Shown one piece after another: positions 36,095 to 48,119 of a stretch of 64,000 nt of DNA (positions are counted from its first letter, which is position 1; each line of letters starts with the position of its first letter). The DNA comes from Codonopsis lanceolata (lineage: Eukaryota; Streptophyta; Magnoliopsida; Asterales; Campanulaceae). The stretch is taken from positions 43,959,099 through 44,023,098 of the forward strand of contig CM028378.1 in assembly GCA_013146195.2 (NCBI GenBank), in the 5' to 3' direction. The translations under genes and the position numbers were made by a program. The notes under the pieces were generated by a model, which was not told the DNA's origin, did no database searches, and saw nothing but the letters and a program-made list of their open reading frames with translations.

Positions 36095-37225
36095 CTACCA
36101 ACATGCAGCGTAGATAACATAAGAAACAATTTCATCTTTTCTACTCACGTATTCCACTCGAAGAGTCTTACTTTCAATATTGCAATGTTCTATTTAAAGA
36201 GTTCTATTCAGAAACATTGAGCACTAAATTATACAAATTTACAAGATTTGCGCTCATAGTCATTAACCTTTACAATTAAGAAAATTACTTGAATCCATAA
36301 AGTTAGGCGTATTTTTTTTTTAAAATATTGTTATCCTTCAAATGTTGGACTTTCAAACATGCAATTTTTGAGCAATTTTTGATCAAGTCCCTTACTTCAA
36401 AGTGGAACAATCCACATTACTCATAGTCATTTTGAGTGCATCCAAGCAAAGCACTCAAGCTGGTACCCCAACAACAAAGTAACAAATCCTCTGTAACTAC
36501 CTCTAAACCCCACCATTCGGAACAACAAGTATTTGTTACAAATACTTGCTGTCTTGTTTTAAAAACAACTATTGGGTAGAACAAGGAAACAAGAGAGTAT
36601 CTTGTTCAAACCAAGATCATGTATGCATACAAGCTAGTATTCAAAGCCCAAATTGTACCAATATAAAAATAACAATAAAGAAGATTAATTTTATAAAAAA
36701 TACCATACTCTTAAATATGGGAATTATCAAATGGGTAGGCTTCAAAGGAAAAAGGACTTGATCCTATTGTGTACACTGGATTGATGTCTAATGTAAGTGG
36801 GATCTCGACTATTTACCATATCTCGGGGCACATAGAAAATAATCCGTGCACATAAATGAACAACATATAGGAGAAATGGCCAAATTACGACTCCACCTTC
36901 AAAGTACGGTAGCAAATAGTGGTTGATAAAATGATGTACTTCAAAGCATTTTTTAAGGAATAACTTTTTAACATTTAGACACCGAAGACTTAACCACCTA
37001 ACGTAAATCTACCCTCGCTACATGATTTCGATTTTTTGGTTGCAAAGTTGCCACATCCCCATACCCATGTCGCAAACCATATCAATCCATACTCAAGATG
37101 ACACTGTTAACGTTAGTTAACCTAAATCTTAATCATTCATCTCCCATAAGTTAACAAAAGACTTATAAACGCAATTGAAATCAAAAGGCAACTCGTAAAA
37201 ACGTTATCATTGTGAAGGAACATAC

Positions 37226-37551
37226 TCCATTATCAGGTTTCTCTCCCTCAATTAGATTGGAAGCCAATACATCTGAAAATAAATTACATAAAAATTAGCA
37301 TCAACCAAAATAACATGCCAAATAACTTTCATCTACTAGTCAAGTTGTTCATGTAGTAAATACCAGCAATTTAATTTATCAAGCTATAACTATGATAACC
37401 AAGAGGAATCGCAACAATACCAGAGCTGCTAGCTTGAATACTAGTCTCCTCCTCGCAATTCTCTAAACTCCCAGCACTCTTCTTTATCGATCCTACTCGA
37501 TATCCCTCCAATTGCTCGTTGTTGAAATAATTTCACATTTCCAAACTTCGC
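37226..37551 (-). pseudogene. Unidentified two-exon gene fragment inside the CACTA region
   Basis: Exon-like block 37391-37551 encodes NNEQLEGYRVGSIKKSAGSL, then ENCEEETSIQASSSGIVAIP. It follows a GATTTCAG acceptor and ends at a GT donor. The next block, 37226-37272, follows TTATTTTCAG and encodes VLASNLIEGEKPDNG before GTATGT. Splicing would keep the frame open (PLGYHNVLASN). A TGA sits just after the only upstream in-frame ATG, so no full protein is likely. I do not recognise the family. It could be a second captured host-gene piece or part of a CACTA gene. Confidence 0.45.
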
Positions 37552-38146
37552 CTGAAATCACACACAAAGCCTAAATTGTGTTATACACACACACGCACAC
37601 CATTTACGGGATGTGCAAGATGAGGGGAGAACAAGAACGGAAGGGCCGGCGGCGTGGGCAAGAAGTGACGGGTTTGGCCTGGATCAAGGAGATCTGAGGA
37701 GGAGGAGGACGAGTGAGAGGATGGCCGGATCGCTTGTTCTTTGGGTCACTGGCCGAGATGGAGGATGGCGTGTTGGGCAAGATGGAGATTGAGGCGTTTG
37801 GCGCCTGGATGGAAGAAGGGGAGGAAGAACGCCGGGTTTTGAGAAAGAAGAAGAGATTAAGCGGTGGTCTGTTGAAGATGGCGGGGCCGGCTAGTTCGCC
37901 GGAGAAGAAAGATGGAGTCGGTGATTTACTGGAGAAGGAGGGAGTAGGCCGGAAGAGAGAGAGAGAGAGAGAGAGAGAGATTTCGGCCGCTTGTTCTTTT
38001 GGGGATGGGATTGATGTCCTACCGGGTGATTTAGGGATTTTGAGGGAAAATTTTTTTTGGGCGGTAGTTTTAATATTTCGGTGGAGGAGTTTTAATATTT
38101 CTATGGAGGGAGTTTTAATTTTTTCGCAATAAAATCCCTTTGTATT
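37552..38146 (-). other. GC-rich leader-like segment with a CT/GA microsatellite
   Basis: Read on the minus strand this has a CT repeat (37956-37981 on plus), then proline/serine-coding GC-rich sequence and a short intron-like end before the exon at 37551. It resembles a plant 5' untranslated leader. Open frames on both strands here look composition-driven. Confidence 0.35.
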
Positions 38147-38217
<71 letters not shown>

Positions 38218-38387
38218 ATAATAATAATGATAATAATAATAACATAATATAATAATAATTTATTAATAATAAATCTTATAATGATAATGATAATAATAAT
38301 GATAATGATAATAATAATGATAATAATAATAATAATGATAATAATAATAATGATAATAATAATAATATGATAATGATAATAATAATG

Positions 38388-38419
<32 letters not shown>

Positions 38420-38477
38420 AATAATGATAATGATAATAATAATGATAATAATAATAATAATGATAATAATAATAATA

Positions 38478-38519
<42 letters not shown>

Positions 38520-38536
38520 TAATAATAATAATAATG

Positions 38537-38623
<87 letters not shown>

Positions 38624-38630
38624 TGATAAT
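38147..38630. repeat. Long (TAA/TGA)n microsatellite
   Basis: Nearly 480 bases of ATA-type trinucleotides with interspersed GATAAT variants run directly into the assembly gap. The true length is unknown. Isoleucine-rich translations across it are artefacts. Confidence 0.97.
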
Positions 38631-38730
38631 NNNNNNNNNNNNNNNNNNNNNNNNNNNNNNNNNNNNNNNNNNNNNNNNNNNNNNNNNNNNNNNNNNNNNN
38701 NNNNNNNNNNNNNNNNNNNNNNNNNNNNNN
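38631..38730. other. Assembly gap (100 N)
   Basis: One hundred unknown bases, placed where assembly failed in the microsatellite. The right end of the CACTA element may lie here. Confidence 1.
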
Positions 38731-41700
38731 GGTTTCTATCTCATTTAAATTTGGCATGTGCACAGGTTTTATTGATTATGATAGCGAAGAAATACCCATT
38801 GATGATGGATGAGACAGAAGAACTTCCATAAGTTGATGATTTGGAAACCAAGGAGAATTATTCATAAGGCTTGCAAGTTGCACCTAGGTGATATTTCCGG
38901 CGCTCCGCTTCTTAATTGCCTTTATACCTTAATTGCGTGCTAGACCGACTTAAAATCGGACTGATATGCTCTGGCCTGAAGGGTTTTGTTGAGATGAGGT
39001 GCGGTCATGGTTTTATTAAACATTTGGGTTCTGCAACCTTGGTTTTACATAGATTAACTTTGTAAATTAACAATTTAGTCCGAAATTGTCTGATTCCTGA
39101 AATATATATTGAGTCTAACTTTGTATGACAGGTATAACACCCTAGAAATTCAGGTTAAGGGTAGAGCTGTAGTTTAATTTTGAGAATGAAGAATTCACTC
39201 TATTTTGTATAATTTCTACCAAGGAAATATAGTTTATCAGAGGATATTATATGACCAATTAAATGTACACAGCTATGATATTCAGGTAAATGATACCATT
39301 TTACATATTGTACATAGATTTTTTTTTTCCCGATGTCTTTTCATTTATCTTTCTAATGTTTGATTGACTTCTTCAGTTAGTTGGATTACATGATTTGTAT
39401 TTATCTTCTTATGGAGTCGTACCTTTTTCCTCAAATGAACCTTGATAGTCATAGGCCTCTGTTGTAGTTGCACACACTGCACGTTAACCATGAATATTTA
39501 CCGTTCTTAGCTTCTAAGCATTAAAACGTGGACCTGCTACTTTCCAAATGATGGTATCTCTTTGAGGTGCATTCAGTGATATTTGTGAATGCTAAGATAG
39601 CAAACGCATCGAGGACCAAATAATCAATGTCCTTGTGTCTTCATTCCCTCAGTTATTTATTTATTGACTCTTTCTTCAGTGGCCACAACTCACTGTCATC
39701 ATCATTCCCCGTATCCAATCAGCGTCTTGTATTTTGGGCGTTGACCTTTGTGAAATCCACCACTGGAAAAAAGCAATTTGAATCAGTAAGTTAATAGTAT
39801 TTTCTCTTTGATAATTCCATGATTGTTTCCGGCTCTCTCCTCTTCGTATTCGTCTATTTTACTATTAATTATATAGAAAGGGTCTTATAAACCGACTAAT
39901 CCTGATAGTCAATGCCCAAAACAATCAGGGAAGGGGTCAGACACTAGAAGTTAAACAGATGTCAAGCCACTAAGCTTCCCTTTCACTTTAAGCAAAGCTA
40001 CTTGTAATGGGAGTATAATTATAACTTGCTTAGCAACCCCTGTTAAGCTAATCCTCCACGTGTTGTGCATGAAAGGTGTATCACTAATGTTCTCACCCTT
40101 TTGAATTAAACTAATCTCTCTTTCTCTCTCTCTCTCACAAACAAACAGAGGGAGCTTTGCTTTCATTGCTCTAGTAGTGGCTAGAGGCGTGGTTCATCCA
40201 TCTTCTATCATGGCCATTACCGACCCGCTTTCTATCTTGACTTGGTGAGGACTGAGGAGCTTGTGAGAGTGAGAAAACACAAAGTGGGCCAAAAACTGCA
40301 TATTCTTTGATGTACTTGTTTGAAACATTCCAAAACAAAGGTCAGTTCTGATTTAGAGCACTGATAGAGACAAGAATTACCCTAAATTTGTCAAAAAAAC
40401 ACACCCCTTCTCTGACCATAAAGCTCATAACACCATCTACCCTACTAATCACAACCGTTGCTCCCTCGTAAGTGGTATCCCACTACCTGACACTTAGAGA
40501 AATAAAGTCATCAATGCTGTAGTCAGTCAATCACCCGTTAGTGCATTTTCTAGACTAGTGTTGCTTCGCATTTCAATTTTCACCCACGAGAACAAATTGA
40601 ACAAGTATCCACCTTTTGTGTGCGTGGGTGGGTGGGATAACTGGTATCCTTTTTCCCCATTGAATTGGAAAAGCTGTACGGCACTGCTACTGCTAGTGTT
40701 CTGTATAATAGCTGAAAGCACACATAATTGGCATGTTTGAATGGTATATCTTTCATGGAGATATTAGGTTATAGCTCACACTAGTAGGTCAGCACGGCAT
40801 GCCTAGTCTGTTGGTGTGGTAAAAGCCGTATTTCCTTTTATCACTAAAAAAGAGTGATCTGACAATCTCTGTAATTGCTCCACTAGATTGTGATCTCTGA
40901 TGGTCAAGTTTGAAAACCAATAATTGGGGAAAGTTCAGGTTAACTGCTAGAAATGTTAACGCAACAAGAGGAAAAAATATGAGGATAACGCATCTTTGAC
41001 GTGGCATCAACTAGACTATAATTCCAACGGCGCATTCCCACCCTGTGATCTTGACGCGTAGATGGTTGGGTACTTGGGATCTGCCTAGAAGCATCATTGC
41101 TGGGGCAAGAGGGAGATAGATAGATGGGACTCACTTTTAACTTATTTGAGTCTCAGTCAAATTTTATCACTCAAGTACACTCTAGAGGAGCTGAAACTTA
41201 AAAATAGCGTTTGAAAACATCAATAATCTCCAAAAAGAGAATTCCTAGGGCTAGGGTTTCAGCCTGGATCAGACTACCTTTCGGCAAAGGAAGGAATCAA
41301 AATATGACTTTGGTTTTCAAACACTCGGCTACTCGGCTTTGCCCAGAAGAGAAAGTCTCAACACTTTGGGAAAAAAAAAAGCAATGGAATGTTATTGTAG
41401 ACACTTGACGGCCTCCATTCACTCCCCCATTTAGGCCATTGCTTTACTTTTCCATCTTTTATTCAATTGGGGTAAGTTGGGATATAAAAGGGTGGGACTT
41501 GAAAAGAAATAAATCTATTATTTTTTCAAAACTTTCTCTTTTAAGAAAATATTTTTTATACCTATTTGAATTATAACCATATGCTCAAGTGTATTAAAAG
41601 AAACCACACATTTCACCAATATTTATAATACAGTTAATTACTTTTTCTTAAACGGTGTGTAGATAATCTTTTGTCTTTTGAAAAGCGAGGGAGTATTAAA

Positions 41701-42929
41701 AGCTATGGGAAGAAAAGCACAAATTCAGTTTTAGGTATGTTTAGGTAATTGCCTTTGAGAAATTATAGTAATGTATTTTGTTTTTGGTAATCCCTTTATT
41801 TCTACTTTTATTTCGTTTCTTTTTGTTCAAATGCTATAGCCCTACCAATGGGGCGGCTGATTGTTGTAGTTTTTTCTTTCGTAATTGTCTTCTTAAAAGC
41901 CAAAAGGCACCGCATCCGCATATAGAGTGAAGATTTTGGTAGGAACCATACTAAGTATAGAAAAAAAAAGTGATTAGAAATTTGGAAAACGTGTCACTTG
42001 GTCAACCAGCTCTATCCAATAAAAGATTAGAATTTCATTGTTGAAGGCACTTGGCCTCGAATGATTCGATTCCAATTGCTTCAATTGAAGTGGTAGACAG
42101 TGATGGCAGAGACACACGTATATATATATATACATCCCTTTAGAATAGTCTTATGAGATTCCCTTTTAGAAAAGCCTATAACCATTATTATTTAAAAATA
42201 AAAAAATAAAAAAAAATAGGTTGGTTATTTGCATAAAGCAAAATGTTTGTTTATTGGGTGTAAATAATGAATATATAAGTTTGGTAAGTAGCAACGTGTT
42301 TATGTGAAAGTAAAAGAAGTTTGAAGTTAATATAATTTAGAAAAATAAGCGGTAGAGAAGTAAATGCAGGTCGTCATCATTCATCATTCATCATTCATCA
42401 AGAGAGAAGAAGATAAAAGTGTTAGTATAATCAATAGTACACAGCAGAAGCAGGAGCAGGAGCAGGTTATCAAAAGGATGTCCTTCAGTTCACTGTGTCA
42501 GCCATATTGGTAGCAGTACCAAATTGTTGCAAATTACTAGTACTACTGTTGTAGTATTTATTATTAAAAGCATTATATGAGCTTTGCGCTTTCTGCATAC
42601 AACAATGATCCATGAACCAACACTACGTCCTCCTTTTTCTTATGTTGCGTTATCTACAAATGCGACATAACCATATAGCCCACACTTTAACGTCCCCTTC
42701 CATACCTAATCACAACAACATATCAATCTACTCTCTACTCTCTACTCTCTAATGAAACCAATTACTTTTTAGCCCTTGTCAATGGATCCTTTTTTTTAAT
42801 ATATACTAGTTATATTTTTGTAATAATAATAATTTTTTTTGGACATTATAATTAGATTGTTAATCTCTTCCATTGTTATAATAGTTTTTTTTTCTTCTAT
42901 TGTTACTAATATTAAACAGTTTTTTTTTA
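38731..42929. other. Gene-poor stretch
   Basis: No supported gene. One short exon-like frame near 38765-38829 follows a CACAG and reads LLIMIAKKYPLMMDETEELP before a stop. It could be a last exon whose gene lies in the gap, but I cannot name it. A CT microsatellite lies at 40117-40136. A sequence resembling the end of a Stowaway-type element (CGAGGGAGTATT) lies near 41686. Confidence 0.45.
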
Positions 42930-45147
42930 TCTAAATACTTTTAAAATTAACATAAGTTTCTAACTAACGTGAGATACATATTTTGTATTAGTAACAATAG
43001 GAAAAATCTTTGATTTAAAAACTTTTAAAATTAACATCTAACTTGGTAATAATATTAGAAGTCTTTTTGTTAAAAATTTTAAAATCATAATTTATTTTTA
43101 AACAATGTGATATACTTATTTTTTATTTCTATTAGTAATGAAAGTTTAAATTTTTTATCTAAAGATTTTTAAAACCAACACCACGTTCTAGTCATGTGGT
43201 ATACATATTTTCTATTAATAATAATACTAGTAGATAAAAGACTTTTTAATCAACATTCATTCCTAAACAATGTGAGATACATATTTTCTATTGGTAATAA
43301 TATAAAAATGCTTTTATCTAATAACTTTTATAATCAATACTCATTTCTAAATATTGTGAAATACATTTCTTTACAACTAATGTGAGATCCATCATTTAAA
43401 AAGTTTTTAAACCAATATCACTTTTCTAATCAATATGAAATGCTTCTCTTCGATTGTTAATAATGGTAGATTTTTTAAATTAGCATCACTCTCTAACCAA
43501 CGTGGAATACATATCCTCATTTGGTAATAATAGTAGAAGTCTGTTATCTTAATAAATTTATAAGCAACATCTATTTCTAAATAGTGTGAGATACATCTCT
43601 TATATTTTATTGATGATAAAACTAAAAATCTTTTATCTAAAGACTTTTTTTTAACCAATGTAGGATATCTCTTCTATTAGTAATAATAGTAATAGTATTT
43701 TATCTAAAATTAAAATTAGCATCACTTTCTAATCAATGTGAGATATACATCTTCTATATGTAATAATGATAGAAGTCTTATATCTAAAGATTTTGAAAAC
43801 CAACATTACCTTCTACCAAATGTATGATGCATCTATTCTATTGGTAATAATAATATTTTTACAACCAACGTTCATTTCTAACTAATATGAGATACATCTC
43901 TTCTATTGATAATAATAGTAGAATAATTTATAATCAATGTGAGATACATGCATATATTCTATTTATAACAAAAAAAATCTAAAGACTTTTTAAACCAACA
44001 TTTATTTTTAAACAATGTGAGATAAATATCTTTTTCTATTGGTAATATTAGTAGAGATGTATTTCATATTGGTTATAAATTGACTTTGGTTTTAAAAATC
44101 ATTAGATTAAAAATATAACCTTTTATTACCAATAGAAGAGTTATATCCCACATTTGTTTGAAAATAATGATGATTGTAATTTTTTTTATATATAATACTT
44201 CTACTATTAACAATAGAAGATATTAATAGAAGATATTAATAGTAGATATTAATATCTCATTATTGTATTAATTATTAATATCTATTATTAATAGGTAATA
44301 GTTGAGAAACAATGAGTCATATATTAATTTTTTAACAGGTATTACTGTTATAAAAAAAATTAATAGCAATAGTAATAGTAATAATAAAAATAATATTGTA
44401 CAATTTTTATCATTATTATCATAAATGATTTTTTTTTGTCCAAATGAAATCTTTTAACATATCTGCGTTAGTAGATACCTTAAAGTTTAGACTTTATGGT
44501 ATTAAAATATTTATTTTGAGACTTTTAAAATCATTATTCATATTGTAACAATGTAAGATACTTCTTTTCTATTTCCATTTGTAATAAAAGTTTAAAACTT
44601 TTATCTAAAAACTTTTAATCTTTCTAACCATGTGGTATATATTTTTTCTATTGGTAATAATAGTATTTTTAAAACCAACAATAATTTCTAACAAATATGA
44701 GATACATTATTCTATAGTAATAACAATAGTCTTTTATATAAAAGCTTTTGAAATCAACATCTCTTTCTAAAAAAATGTGGGATACATCTCTTCTATTAGT
44801 TATAATATAAAAATAATAATAGTAGTAATATTTTATCTAAAGAGTTTTGAAACCAACATTTCTTTCTAAAAAATATGTGATACATCTCTTGTATTGGAAA
44901 TAACATAAAAAAACTATCTAAAGACTTTTATAACCAATATATGTTTCTAAACAATGTGGATCTCTTTGTAACCAATGTGAAATACATTATCTAAAAATAT
45001 TTTAAACCAATATTATTTTCCTAATTAGTGTGGAATACGTATTTTTTCTATTAGTATTAAGCCTTTTATAAAAAAGACTTTTAAAATAAACATCACTTTT
45101 TAACCAATGTAAGATTCATCTCTTTCTTTCTCTCTCTCTCTCTCTCA

Positions 45148-45195
<48 letters not shown>

Positions 45196-45790
45196 ATTTA
45201 TTTATTTATTTATTGCTAATAATAGTAAAAGTTTTTTATATAATCTAAAATAATTTAAAATCAACATCATTTTTTAACCAATGTGAAATATACATCTTCT
45301 ATTGGTTATCAAAAGACTTTGAAAACCAACATAATATTTTCTAACCAATGTATGATACATCTTTTTTATTGGTAATTAATGATAGTATTTTTAAAACAGC
45401 ATCAATTTTAACCAATGTGGGATATGTCTCCTCTATTGGTAATAATAGTAAAATATTTTGTAACTAATGTGAAATACTTCTCTTGTAAAAGTGAAAGGTT
45501 TTAGTCTAAAGACTTTAAAATCTAACATTTTCTTTTTAAACAATGTGTTATACATATCTTTTATTGGTAATAATATAAAATAATTTAAAATCAACATCAT
45601 TTTCTAACCAATGTGAGATATACATCTTCTATTGGTAATAATGGTTGAAGTCTTTTATCAAATGACTTTGAAAGCCAACATCATTTTTCAATCAATGTAT
45701 GATACATCTCTTTTATTGATACTTAATAATAGTATTTTTAAAACCAACATCAATTTCTAACCAATGTGGGATACATCTCTTCTATTGTTG
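42930..45790. repeat. Long, diverged AT-rich minisatellite
   Basis: About three dozen degenerate units of ~70-110 bases each contain variants of AACCAATGTGAGATACATCT, then TCTATTGGTAATAATAGTAG, then CTTTTATCTAAAGACTTT. Around 44050-44340 the units run in reverse orientation. A CT and (TA)n microsatellite lies at 45120-45190. No coding sequence is present. Confidence 0.78.
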
Positions 45791-45794
45791 AAAA

Positions 45795-46345
45795 AATAGT
45801 GTTTTAGTGAAATAAATTGTGCAACTTGAGACACGAATTTTTTTACATGTAATTTGTTTGTTGCGAAGATAATTGCGCAAATGTATTCTACTTAGTGAGA
45901 GCATCGAAATGATATATTTATTTGTCCAAATCGGGTTTTGGATGAATAAGATATCAAGATTTAAAATATAATACCTGTTAAAAATTTAATGTTTTTAGTA
46001 AAAGAAATTGTGCAACTTAAGGCACAAATTTCTTTACGTGTCATTTGTTTATTGGTGAAGGTAATTGTGCAAATGTGTTCTATTCGGTGAGAACATCGAA
46101 ATGAATATATTTATTTGTCCAAATCGAGTTTTGGATGAATAAGATATCAAGACTTAAAGTATAATATTTATTAAAAAATTAGTGTTTTTAGTGAAAGAAA
46201 TTGTGCAACTTAATGCACGAATTTCTTTATGTGTCATTTGTTTGTTGGCAAAAGTAATTGTGCAAATGTGTTTTACTCGGCAAGAAGCATCGAAATGATA
46301 TATTTATTTGTCCAAATCAAGTTTTTGATGAATAAGATATATATT
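45795..46345. repeat. Three-copy ~192-bp tandem repeat
   Basis: Units anchored on TTGTGCAACTT start near 45817, 46008 and 46201, a spacing of 191-193. Each also carries ATATTTATTTGTCCAAATC and GGATGAATAAGATAT. The array follows the minisatellite directly. Confidence 0.92.
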
Positions 46346-47740
46346 TGTTCATCTGATTAATTATTTACTTTCTTGGTACCATTATTTACTTTTAAAATGG
46401 GCAAATGTTTTTATGGGCACAATTCCTTGTAAATGCACAAGGAAAGTGTCTGTCCTTGGGGGAGGGGGGGTTTCACCAGTACCAGACTACCAGTACGGGA
46501 GGAGGAGGACAGAACATTTTCACCTTTGTTAAACCTCCAAGCATGTTTCATTGATCACAACAGTTGCATCATCATTCTTACGTCCAGTATTTATCTCTGT
46601 ACTAGACTGTACTTCATTGGGGCTATCATGCATCATGGTCCTAACCCCTAACTAGAGGGATCTCATTTATGTTTCCAACTAATCTATGATATTTCATGGG
46701 ATAATTGGAGTATACAGCTGTTTGTTTGTTTGTTTGTTGATTATGTTGTTCAACAGGAAAAAAAGTAGCTAAATATGGATTTTATCTACCAAAAACATAT
46801 GAAAATTGTATGTATAGGCTATAGCTATATAGAAATTTATGGGTGGAGCACAAATAGAAAATTCAATGGAATGGGTGATTTCAGAATCACTTTAGTTGAT
46901 CACAGTACGTCGTCGTTACATACCCACATACCCTTAATTAAGGCATGTGTTTATGTATATATACATGACTGAAATTAACTTCTCTTTTAGTTGAGTGTAG
47001 GTATTAATTAGATCGTAGTCTTGAGAGTTGTGGTGATATTTGGAAATTGGTAAAGAAGATTGGCTTCATACTTAAAAGTAACATTATAAACATATTAAAC
47101 CAAAATTTCCTTTAATTATTAGTCATATCCTCTTAAAGGTGAAGTTGAATACTAAGAATCCATGTGTTAAGTTACCAACTCATCTAAAAGCTTAAGCTGT
47201 ATTAGATAGGGGCTTAACAATGTATATCAAGCTTAACACCGTGCAAAAGTGTATGGATATATGAGAGTTGACACTTGATAGCTCTTTGATTATATTTCAA
47301 CTTCTTACACTTGCATTTCAAAATGTTGTTGTACCACATATTTCCAAAACTATATCTCCCAACAAGTGAATGGTATTGGGTTGTAGACTTGTAGTATTGA
47401 AGGTAGATGGAGATGGGAATATATATCATATATTAGAGATAAGGAAAAGTGAGATGAGAGGTGGTTTATATAGCACTAGCAGTAAAGCAGAGAAAAGGAT
47501 ATATATCCTATCTGATGCCCTTAAAGGGTTTGTCTATCATTCAAAACAACATGGCCTGGCCACCCTGTTCTTTACTAACTCCCTTTCTCTATCTATAACT
47601 ATTAACAGTATACATAATTCTAAATTTTGGTTGGGTCTGAAAGATGACCGCCTTGTCCTTGTGTGCACCTCAATTTAATTATTCCACCTCCGACTCTCGG
47701 AGTATGCATTTGACGTGAATCGAAGCAAGCCTAGTTCATT
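46346..47740. other. AT-rich stretch without a recognisable gene
   Basis: Open frames at 46433, 46775 and 47370 are short and show no known motif. I see no gene or mobile element here. Confidence 0.55.
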
Positions 47741-47992
47741 TTTGCAGGTAGGCCTGTCAATGGATCGGATTCGGATCGGATCAGTCATATCCATTATTCA
47801 ATTTATTAAGAAATTATCGGACTTGGATCGGATCGGATTATCTTTCGGATATTCAAAAGCTCGATCCATATCCTAAATTTCCGGATTCGAATTTTATTCA
47901 CCCCTAATTAAAGTACTGAATAAAATTAATATTGATGTATTTTTTCTTAATCAAATGTTGAATAAAATTAAAAATTCATATTTTTAGCTTAC

Positions 47993-48119
47993 ACAAATAT
48001 GAATAATAATGTTAGTAAGATCTTAGAGTTCGTCAAAAATTTTATATTTAGTAAAATTAGTAATGATTAATGACTAAAAACACATTATTAGTAACTTTTA
48101 TATGTATAATATTAATATA
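47993..48119. repeat. 127-bp direct repeat left of the Helitron
   Basis: It is repeated at 50153-50279 with two mismatches (GTCAAAA against GTTGAAA). It ends exactly at the Helitron's CTAG end. Confidence 0.95.

Larger units (their letters stand above)
34138..38146. mobile_element. CACTA (En/Spm) transposon, left end and cargo; right end not found
   Basis: The left end CACTACTAGAAAAATG is a classic plant CACTA terminus. It is followed by ~500 bases of subterminal repeats. The interior carries host-gene fragments (35825-36094 and 37226-37551) and a GC-rich leader-like part, with no transposase recognised. A matching CATTTTTCTAGTAGTG end is not visible before the TAA microsatellite and gap, so the right boundary is a guess. 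It inserted in the 3' noncoding part of the old Copia element. Confidence 0.68.

Noticed and set aside
37713..38132. 139-codon plus-strand open frame, GC-rich
   Set aside because: It includes a run coded by a GA microsatellite and shows no known motif. The minus strand has better exon and leader features here.
38263..38763. Open frame of isoleucine/leucine/serine/tyrosine runs on the minus strand
   Set aside because: It is a translation of the TAA/TGA microsatellite and extends through unknown bases.
39761..39780. CACTGGAAAAAAGC, resembling another CACTA start
   Set aside because: No subterminal repeats follow and there is no matching end.
40167..40176. CTAGTAGTGG, a possible CACTA right end
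   Set aside because: The preceding bases do not match the reverse of CACTACTAGAAAAATG and there are no subterminal repeats beside it.
42375..42400. Short TCATTCA repeats considered as a possible array of functional sites
   Set aside because: Only about three units are present, which is ordinary simple repeat.
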